DNA of 64,000 bases from Oscillospiraceae bacterium (GTDB lineage Bacteria; Bacillota; Clostridia; Oscillospirales; Oscillospiraceae): NCBI GenBank assembly GCA_017482385.1, contig JAFUNI010000022.1:62001-126000 (forward strand), in the 5' to 3' direction. Position 1 is the first letter of the stretch. Every line of letters starts with the position of its first letter. A program made the position numbers and the translations under genes. This document shows, piece by piece, positions 57,868 through 64,000 of the stretch. The notes under the pieces were generated by a model. That model searched no databases and had not been told where the DNA came from. It saw only the letters and a program-made list of their open reading frames with translations.

Positions 57868-58951
57868 CCTTCAATTTTTTGAAAAGAGGTGCAATATATC
57901 TCTCAAAAATAAATGTTGCCGCCACAGTAAGCAAAATGCCGACAATCAGAAGCATCGGCCAGGGTTTGATTTCGTTCCAGGGCAATTTGCTCCAAACAAG
58001 CTTCAAAAACCATAAGATCGGCCAATGGAACAGATACATAACATAAGATGTATCGCCAAGATATTTCAGCACCCTTCCCAACCACCTTGAAGAAACTGCT
58101 TTTCCATAAATATCCTTCAGACCAACTCCGGCGATCAACCAGTAAAACACAAGGGCAAAGTACAGGTAAAGATTGCCCGCAACAAGATTTGCCAAATAAC
58201 GGTCACTGTTATTTAAGCTACGGTATGCATTCAGTAGGCTCAGATTGTGGGCCTTCATCAGGCACAGCCAAGACACAACTATACCCAAAACGCCCAGCAC
58301 ACCTGCAATCCAAGAGGTGGTCAAAACCTTCTTTTGACTGTCCTCCTCCAACTGGATCGCCAGCAAAGAACCTACCGCAAAAGCATCCATGTGGGAAAGC
58401 GGACTCAAGCTGAGCACCAAAGTATCGTAGCCAATAAAAATCAGCCACGTTCTAAGCGCCACAGAGCAGGCAAGACAGGCATACATAGCCTTCCGCCAAG
58501 CGGGTTTGGGAAGAACCTTTAACAAAACAAGCCACAGGAAACCCATCCATACTTCGATGGACATAGTCCACAAATGGGCTGTCAAAGGTTGCATAGAAGA
58601 AGTATAGCGGGTGACCATCCACAAAAAATTCTGTCCGAACACCAAATGGGGAATAAAATCATACAGATTCTCACGGAACAGAATTGAACGCAACGCAGCT
58701 AAGACCAACACACAAATATACGGCAGGCTGAGCCTTTGAATCCTGTGCCAAAATTGTGATTTGACAGAGATTTTTTCTGTCCTCCACAATTTTCTCGTCA
58801 AGAAGAAAGAACTCAGCAGGAAGAAACACTCAATTCCTCCCCAAAGAATATTTGAAAACGGAACATTGCAGTGAAACACGAAAATCGTCAAAAATACAAT
58901 GCCACGCAGCATTTGAACGCGGTCCATTCTGGTCTTAACTGTCACCTGCAT
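57857..58951 (-). CDS. Acyltransferase 3 family membrane protein
   Basis: A 364-residue protein with about ten membrane helices of the OafA/acyltransferase 3 family. The N-terminal RVQMLRGIVFLTIFVFHCNVPFSN holds the conserved Arg and His near the active site, and RTEKISVKSQFWHRIQRLSLPYI follows as usual. These enzymes O-acetylate surface polysaccharides. It overlaps the DegT-like gene downstream and is 2 bases from the DegT gene upstream, so it is part of the same message. Confidence 0.88.
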   Translation of the reverse strand: MQVTVKTRMDRVQMLRGIVFLTIFVFHCNVPFSNILWGGIECFFLLSSFFLTRKLWRTEKISVKSQFWHRIQRLSLPYICVLVLAALRSILFRENLYDFIPHLVFGQNFLWMVTRYTSSMQPLTAHLWTMSIEVWMGFLWLVLLKVLPKPAWRKAMYACLACSVALRTWLIFIGYDTLVLSLSPLSHMDAFAVGSLLAIQLEEDSQKKVLTTSWIAGVLGVLGIVVSWLCLMKAHNLSLLNAYRSLNNSDRYLANLVAGNLYLYFALVFYWLIAGVGLKDIYGKAVSSRWLGRVLKYLGDTSYVMYLFHWPILWFLKLVWSKLPWNEIKPWPMLLIVGILLTVAATFIFERYIAPLFKKLKGGK

Positions 58952-58953
58952 TT

Positions 58954-60042
58954 TTACCAGCCCTTCTTAATTGCCTGGGTTACGCGCTCTCTGTCCTCGT
59001 CGGAGACCCACCAACCACAGGGAATGTGGACAAACTCAGAATAGAACTTGTCCATCTGGGGCAGGTCGCAACGGGATTCCGCAAAGACACTGTGGGTGTC
59101 GCTTCTGTGATGGAGCGGAGAGGCCAGAATGCCGTTTTCTTCCATCATTTTCATAAAGCCGTCCCGGTTTTCCACCTTCATGGTGTACAGCCAGTAGGAA
59201 GGCTCCGTATTTTTATAATAAGGTACCATGGTCACGCCGGGGATGCCCTTCAAGGCTTCGTCATAGTACTTGCCGTTGGAAATGTATCTGCCGATCACCT
59301 CGGGAAAGTGTGCCAGCTGCACACTGCCGATGGTGGCCGTTACATTGTTCATACCGTACTTATAGCCGGCGCGGGTAATATCGTTTTCCATTCTGGAAAC
59401 CTTTTTGTCCAGGCCGAACCATCTGAGTCTGCGGGCAGCAGCCACATCAGCTTCATCCCGGAAGGCAATGGCACCGCCATCCACGGTGGTCATCTGCTTG
59501 ATGGCCTGGAAGGAATAGCAGGTAAAGCGGGAGTTAGAGCCCACGATCTTGCCGTTATACTTACTGCCAAAGGCATGGGCAGTATCCTCGATCACAGGAA
59601 TATTAAATTCCTCGGAGATCTTGTTGAACTCGTCCATATCACAGACCATACCGGCATAGTGCACCAGCATAATGGCCTTGGTCTTTTCGGTGATCTTTTC
59701 CCGTACGGATTTAGGATCCAGCAGACCGGTATTCACATCCACATCGGCCCACACGATCTTTGCGCCGGTGAGGGCGATGGTGGTATTGGTGGGTTCAGCG
59801 GTCATAGGGGTACTGATCACCTCATCGCCGGGGCCCACATTCAGAAGCAGCAGCGCAATATGCAGCGCGGCAGTACCGGAGCTGAGCATCAGCACATTGG
59901 GATTGCCAATGTACTTGGCAAATTCATCTTCAAAGGAATAGACGGCTTCGCCCTCAGCAATGTAGCCGCTGTACAGGATCTTCTCAATAGCGGGCATCAT
60001 TTCATCCCGGGGGGCGATATAAGGCTTTACCAAAGGTAACAT
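58954..60042 (-). CDS. DegT/DnrJ/EryC1/StrS family sugar aminotransferase
   Basis: A 362-residue PLP-dependent aminotransferase of the sugar type. The PLP lysine is Lys182 in YSFQAIKQMTTVDGG, the phosphate loop is LSSGTAALHIAL, and IEDTAHAFGSKYNGK carries the aspartate that binds the PLP ring nitrogen. It would convert a keto sugar to an amino sugar, probably the product of the CapE/FnlA-like dehydratase. The ATG at 60042 has GAGGAGG 6 bases upstream. A divergent paralogue without the lysine lies two genes downstream. Confidence 0.92.
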   Translation of the reverse strand: MLPLVKPYIAPRDEMMPAIEKILYSGYIAEGEAVYSFEDEFAKYIGNPNVLMLSSGTAALHIALLLLNVGPGDEVISTPMTAEPTNTTIALTGAKIVWADVDVNTGLLDPKSVREKITEKTKAIMLVHYAGMVCDMDEFNKISEEFNIPVIEDTAHAFGSKYNGKIVGSNSRFTCYSFQAIKQMTTVDGGAIAFRDEADVAAARRLRWFGLDKKVSRMENDITRAGYKYGMNNVTATIGSVQLAHFPEVIGRYISNGKYYDEALKGIPGVTMVPYYKNTEPSYWLYTMKVENRDGFMKMMEENGILASPLHHRSDTHSVFAESRCDLPQMDKFYSEFVHIPCGWWVSDEDRERVTQAIKKGW

Positions 60043-60066
60043 ACATATCCTCCTCAACGCTGATAA

Positions 60067-61542
60067 TCAGCTTTTTTGTTTTCTCTTGATTTTGCCCTTG
60101 GTGACGGTTTCCAGCAGCACATAAAAGCTTTCGTTACCGGTGACGGCAGCCACCGCCACATAGGCTACCACGCCAACAAAGACCTTCACAAACAGGCGCA
60201 CGACCAAATTACCAACTAAGAAGCCCACGCCGTAAATGGCGGCGCTCATAATTGCGCAAAGGGCAATGGGTATGCCCAGGTCTGCCAACTGCTGCCGCAC
60301 AGTATAGCGGAATACCTTTTTCAGGTAAGGAATATTCACGATGCAAGACACCAGCTGGGCTGCAAATGCCGCCCAGGCAACTGCAATGGGATCGTTGACC
60401 AAAAATAGCAGGCTGAACAGAAGTGCCAAAGAAAGCACTTTTTTCAGAATTTCCAACCGCAGATAATCATCGCCCTTGCCAACGGCCTTAAAGGCCTGCA
60501 CAGCGCAGATCTGTACGGGCTGGAATGCCCAAAGGGCGCACATGATCTGCAAATAGGGCACCATACCGATCCAGTTTTCCGTAAACAGGAATACAACCGC
60601 CTCCTGGGAAACCATCATAAGGCCTGCCATCAGGGGCATCAGCACGAAACAGCTCAGGCGAATACCGTAGCGCAATTTCTGACGGATCAGATCCAGGTCG
60701 CTTTTTGCCTCGGAGAAAACCGGGAACAAGACCTTGGACACAGCGGTATTCACACTGCCCAAAAGCATTTGGGGCAGATTGTAGGACTTACTGTAATAAG
60801 CCAGGTCTGCTTTGGAATGCTTTTTGGCGATAATCAGACTGTTTAAGCTGGTATACAGGGAGTTCAGCAGGTCCACCAGCACAAATTTTGTGCAGTATTT
60901 CACCATGAACTTCACATAGGGCCAGTCAAATTCCCATACCAGCTTGAAGCCGATACTCTTCCACAGAATTACGGAAGAAATCGCCGTTTCCATCATAGGC
61001 AGGAACACCAGAGCCCAAACGCCGTTTCCGGTGTATGCCAGTGTAAAAGCGACTGCAGCGCCGCTCACTGCGCCGATCAAGGTGGCTTTGTATGTTTTCT
61101 TGAACAGCATATTCTTGGAAACATACGCCATAAGGATCGAATGCACACCCTGCAGCACAAACAGAAGGGACATCACCCGTGTGATGTTCAGCACAGCAGG
61201 GTCATCATAATAGGCTGCGATCCAGGGCGCGGCAATAAACAGCGCCGCATACAGAATGCCTGTTGCCATCAAAATGGCAAACATTCCCGTAGAATAGCGC
61301 CGGGGGCTTTGTTCTCTGTCAAAAATCAGCGCGCTGGCAAAGCTGGAAGTGACCACTGTGCCTGCCAGGTTCACAAAAACCGTAACAAGGGCTACCGAGG
61401 CATAATCCTCGGGCAACAGCAACCGCGCCAGGATAATGGAAAGGACCGTGTGCAAAAACTGAGAAGTTACCCGTTCCACCACAGACCAGGCCATATTTTT
61501 GGCAACAGAGCCACCTGTATTGCGCGGGGGATTATTTTCCAT
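60067..61542 (-). CDS. Oligosaccharide flippase (Wzx-like, MOP superfamily)
   Basis: A 491-residue protein with about fourteen hydrophobic segments. The N-terminal VAKNMAWSVVERVTSQFLHTVLSIILARLLLPEDYASVALVTVF region (shown here as VERVTSQFLHTVLSIILARL) is typical of the WzxC branch of lipopolysaccharide and exopolysaccharide flippases. It would turn lipid-linked repeat units to the outer face. It overlaps the end of the glycosyltransferase gene by 11 bases. The ATG at 61542 is preferred over the GTG at 61551 because AAGGGTGG lies upstream of it. Confidence 0.9.
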   Translation of the reverse strand: MENNPPRNTGGSVAKNMAWSVVERVTSQFLHTVLSIILARLLLPEDYASVALVTVFVNLAGTVVTSSFASALIFDREQSPRRYSTGMFAILMATGILYAALFIAAPWIAAYYDDPAVLNITRVMSLLFVLQGVHSILMAYVSKNMLFKKTYKATLIGAVSGAAVAFTLAYTGNGVWALVFLPMMETAISSVILWKSIGFKLVWEFDWPYVKFMVKYCTKFVLVDLLNSLYTSLNSLIIAKKHSKADLAYYSKSYNLPQMLLGSVNTAVSKVLFPVFSEAKSDLDLIRQKLRYGIRLSCFVLMPLMAGLMMVSQEAVVFLFTENWIGMVPYLQIMCALWAFQPVQICAVQAFKAVGKGDDYLRLEILKKVLSLALLFSLLFLVNDPIAVAWAAFAAQLVSCIVNIPYLKKVFRYTVRQQLADLGIPIALCAIMSAAIYGVGFLVGNLVVRLFVKVFVGVVAYVAVAAVTGNESFYVLLETVTKGKIKRKQKS

Positions 61543-62767
61543 CTGTACCACCCTTAGTATTTTTCATAGTGTCTAAGAATTTGTCAATGGCGGGCTGCAC
61601 GGTAGCGGTGATGATCTCTTCAGCGGCCTTTATATTCGTAATGCCCGCAGTGGTAAACACCTTCTCATTTACCTGGGCCTGGCGCTTATCGCGAATGGCT
61701 CGGTAAATTTTCGCAACCGGCTTAATGTTCCGGAAGGTTTCCTTGATCTTCTTCTTCATGAAACCGGGGTAGGTCTGCCGCATTTCCTTTTTCAGGAGCT
61801 GCTCGTCGCAGTTGTTGCGGTGGAAATTCTCCATAATTTCCTTCTTATAGGCGCGGTGGTTCAGCAGACACATACAGGTCAGCTTCTCCACATAGAACAG
61901 CTTCTTCATATCCTCTGCGCCCATATCATCCAATGCGTGCATAGCAGAATCCGCCCAAATATTCATACCGCAGTAATAGGCCGGCACCTTCTCAGACCAG
62001 GTATAGGGCTGGCCGATAAAATGGGGTGCCAGCTCTAACTTGCTCACATTGACCTTATTGACAGAATCGCCGGTGGTGCTCTGCTTGCAAGCGCCGAAAA
62101 TCGTCAGCGGGAAGTTCAGACACAGCAGCGAATCCGTGTCCAGGGACAAGGATGTGCTCAGATAGATATCCGGAGACAGACCGCCGCAGTATCTACCGGT
62201 CTTGTCATAGATCTTTTGGAACATATCCTTGCGGACAATTCCGTGATAGGCCTTGACCAGCTTGGCATTGGGGAAATCCAATGCGCCGGACTTCAAGAAT
62301 CTCTCCAGTTCCTGCTGGGGATTTGCATAGTAATAGGAAGCATCTGTATACTCCAAATTGAGGCAGCCCTCCAAGAATGTAGGCATAGTGCCGGGCCAGA
62401 AATAAGAAGCCTGCACGCCGGGCTTTACCGCAGGGATATTGTTTTCTTTCGCCCACTTCACAACATCCACGATGCCCCGCAGAACACCGTCATCGTCACC
62501 GATGCAGCAGACATATTCGCCGTCGCTGGCGGCAATACCGCCGGCATAATTGTCCACGCCGGGGATCCGGGTGGCAATATAGGTATACTTCACCCGGGGG
62601 CCGAAGTTTTCCTTCTCCAGCATAGCAGCCAGGCTGTCGTCGTCACTGTTGTCCTGCACAACAATCTGCACGGATTCGTCAGTAACGGCATAGATCTGCT
62701 GCACGCTTTGCAGGGCATATATCTGCCGGTTTCGGGAGGGAATTACAACTGATAACAGATACTCCAT
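61532..62767 (-). CDS. Glycosyltransferase family 2 protein
   Basis: A 411-residue GT-A fold enzyme. The N-terminal LLSVVIPSRNRQIYALQSVQ and IVVQDNSDDDS form the nucleotide-sugar binding part, and VCCIGDDDGVL holds the DxD-like metal motif. The second half (about 230-410) is helical and may bind the acceptor. It should add one sugar to the lipid-linked repeat unit of the surface polysaccharide. The ATG at 62767 has AAAGGAAAG upstream; the longer frame to 62827 overlaps the neighbour and has no ribosome site. Confidence 0.88.
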   Translation of the reverse strand: MEYLLSVVIPSRNRQIYALQSVQQIYAVTDESVQIVVQDNSDDDSLAAMLEKENFGPRVKYTYIATRIPGVDNYAGGIAASDGEYVCCIGDDDGVLRGIVDVVKWAKENNIPAVKPGVQASYFWPGTMPTFLEGCLNLEYTDASYYYANPQQELERFLKSGALDFPNAKLVKAYHGIVRKDMFQKIYDKTGRYCGGLSPDIYLSTSLSLDTDSLLCLNFPLTIFGACKQSTTGDSVNKVNVSKLELAPHFIGQPYTWSEKVPAYYCGMNIWADSAMHALDDMGAEDMKKLFYVEKLTCMCLLNHRAYKKEIMENFHRNNCDEQLLKKEMRQTYPGFMKKKIKETFRNIKPVAKIYRAIRDKRQAQVNEKVFTTAGITNIKAAEEIITATVQPAIDKFLDTMKNTKGGTDGK

Positions 62768-62787
62768 TTTTCTCTTTCCTTTATAAT

Positions 62788-63711
62788 TTAAAAAATCTTT
62801 TCGGGCAGGACCAATTTTTCGCCCCAATAGGCATCAGTCTCCGGAAAAAGCTTCCAGTCAAAGCCGCTGGCGGAGAACAGAGTCAGCTCGCCAAAATAAA
62901 TCTTTCCGTTGCTCTGATACAGGTCCACGCGCAGATAGGGCATTCCCTTGGACAGTTTCTCCGCAATGCGGAACATTTCGTCCATGCCTTCCGGCTTGGG
63001 AAGGGTGAAGCCTTCAGGAGCCTTTTTGCCCCAATTATTCAGCCGTTGCAGTTCCCATTTCTCATTAAAAAAATAGTACTTTGTTTCACCGCTGAAGCGA
63101 TCATAGCACACCATTACGCAATCCACAACGCCATCAAAACAGTGGAATTTGTAGTCTGTCAGTTCCTCGGTATCCGGGCCGTCGGTGATATACTCTTCGC
63201 AGATGATCTGGGGCTCTACATTCTTATAGGGCCACTCTCTGCCGAACCAGAAGAAATTGTATTTCAGACACTTTTCTATCTTTTTCTTTGCCGCAGCCTT
63301 ATCCAGCTTGCTCTTGTCCTTGCAGATCACCAAGCCGCCGCAGTCGTGGGTGCATTTCAGCACAAACTGATTGGGCAGCTTATCAAAATCGATCTCATCA
63401 AAGGACTTCCACACGCCTAAGGTAGGAATGATGTGCTCCTGGCCGATGATGTTCGCCACATACTCCTTTGCGGAGTGCTTGTCCACCATTTTGGTAAACT
63501 CCGGCTTCCGGTAATAAAGCTTCAGCCACTGCAGCTTTTCATTCAGGGTCTTGGGGTTTTCCAAGTCCAATTCCCTTTTGAAATGGGCCTTAAACTTTCT
63601 CTTGATGTACGCCTCATCGGACATATTATTGTGCCAACCCTTATCCGCATTGTACAAGAAGCGGTAATCGCTGTCTGTCACATAAGAAATGATTTTTTTT
63701 ACGATGCCCAT
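62788..63711 (-). CDS. TupA-like ATP-grasp family protein
   Basis: A 307-residue protein matching the TupA-like ATP-grasp family, first known from teichuronopeptide formation in Bacillus halodurans. Typical parts are RKFKAHFKRELDLENPKTLNEKLQWLKLY (shown here as LENPKTLNEKLQWLKLY), FVLKCTHDCGGLVICKDK for nucleotide binding, and ICEEYITDGPDTEELTDYKFHCFDG. The enzymes are often annotated as glycosyltransferases, but the fold suggests ligation of an amino acid or similar group to the polysaccharide. It sits 13 bases downstream of a truncated gene at the window edge. Confidence 0.85.
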   Translation of the reverse strand: MGIVKKIISYVTDSDYRFLYNADKGWHNNMSDEAYIKRKFKAHFKRELDLENPKTLNEKLQWLKLYYRKPEFTKMVDKHSAKEYVANIIGQEHIIPTLGVWKSFDEIDFDKLPNQFVLKCTHDCGGLVICKDKSKLDKAAAKKKIEKCLKYNFFWFGREWPYKNVEPQIICEEYITDGPDTEELTDYKFHCFDGVVDCVMVCYDRFSGETKYYFFNEKWELQRLNNWGKKAPEGFTLPKPEGMDEMFRIAEKLSKGMPYLRVDLYQSNGKIYFGELTLFSASGFDWKLFPETDAYWGEKLVLPEKIF

Positions 63712-63724
63712 TGTATGGTCCTTT

Positions 63725-64000
63725 CTATTTGATCTTCAGATCTCTGGCATTTACGCCATTATAACCGGCCAAAGCAGCTTTCAGCTGCATGACACGGATC
63801 TGGAAAAACTTCACATTAAAATATACGCGATCTTTGAAGCTTACGCCGTTTTTCTTAAGTCCTTTGGTAAGATTCCAGTTGGTGTCGATCTTGAATATTT
63901 TCAGGAAGAATACCAGCGCCAGGCGGGCTTTGGATCCTCCGTTGTTTCGGCAGGATTTGCCCCTGCCGTAAGCTGTACGCTTCTCCCGGGTTGCGATCTC
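63725..64000 (-). CDS. Polysaccharide cluster protein (C-terminal part, cut by window edge)
   Basis: An open frame on the minus strand enters from the right edge and ends at TAG 63725-63727, giving 91 residues. It is basic (for example REKRTAYGRGKSC near the start of the fragment and NWNLTKGLKKNGVSFKDRVYFN in the middle). It ends with LAGYNGVNARDLKIK. The family is not recognisable from this fragment; a glycosyltransferase is likely from position only. It is 13 bases upstream of the TupA-like gene and belongs to the same operon. Confidence 0.65.
   Translation of the reverse strand, partial: EIATREKRTAYGRGKSCRNNGGSKARLALVFFLKIFKIDTNWNLTKGLKKNGVSFKDRVYFNVKFFQIRVMQLKAALAGYNGVNARDLKIK

Overview
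The window reads as chromosome of a strictly anaerobic, spore-forming, Gram-positive member of the Clostridia, most like the gut Oscillospirales. This is an inference from gene content, not from a marker gene. The support is an intact sporulation sigma-K gene, sortase B and lipoprotein-anchored cell-wall enzymes, a two-subunit transketolase, an oxygen-sensitive two-subunit fumarase, a probable Re-type citrate synthase, and Wood-Ljungdahl (acetyl-CoA synthase) genes. Coding DNA is moderately GC-rich and densely packed. Many gene pairs share bidirectional hairpin terminators.

Layout. 1-1108: end of a fumarase operon. 1142-5713: four hydrolase or isomerase genes transcribed leftward, divergent from an AraC regulator. 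5772-10601: ygiQ, tRNA-Ser, a HAD phosphatase, two small membrane proteins, and an XRE / ImmA-IrrE pair behind a promoter with a built-in inverted repeat. 10626-20300: an acetyl-CoA synthase locus on the minus strand, in the order cooC, acsD, an acsC-acsE gene fusion, an SGNH hydrolase, acsB, the corrinoid-protein reactivator (RACo) and a DUF3786-like protein. No CO dehydrogenase gene (acsA) lies in the window. 20472-24137: a small kinase-like gene, tRNA-Gly with an 0.8 kb inserted segment at its 3' end (a striking array of mini-hairpins plus an orphan gene), a VanY-like peptidase and sortase B. 24191-32618: split transketolase, membrane proteins, and a citrate-to-2-oxoglutarate operon (Re-citrate synthase homologue, GntR regulator, aconitase, isocitrate dehydrogenase) interrupted by a MITE-like inverted-repeat element. 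32794-35122: an amino acid permease and an SDR dehydrogenase. 35173-42595: a BMP-type nucleoside ABC importer divergent from xanthine phosphoribosyltransferase, then a ribulokinase. 42765-50699: two papain-fold (NlpC-like) proteins flanking a glycine-riboswitch-controlled Na+/amino acid symporter, then M20 and M14 peptidases. 50845-51198: tRNA-Trp and tRNA-Met with a second hairpin-rich insert at the tRNA-Trp 3' end. 51322-53090: a GH29-like hydrolase and sigK. 53204-64000: a one-directional surface-polysaccharide cluster entering from the right edge.

How it fits together. The acs genes would carry methyl transfer (AcsE domain to AcsC/AcsD) and acetyl-CoA synthesis (AcsB). RACo would reactivate the corrinoid cofactor and CooC-type ATPase would insert nickel. 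Acetyl-CoA and oxaloacetate could then feed the Re-citrate synthase, aconitase and isocitrate dehydrogenase operon to supply 2-oxoglutarate. The most unusual items are the AcsC-AcsE fusion, the two hairpin-array inserts placed exactly at tRNA 3' ends with duplicated tRNA ends, the MITE-like element, and a DegT-family paralogue in which the PLP lysine is replaced by arginine.
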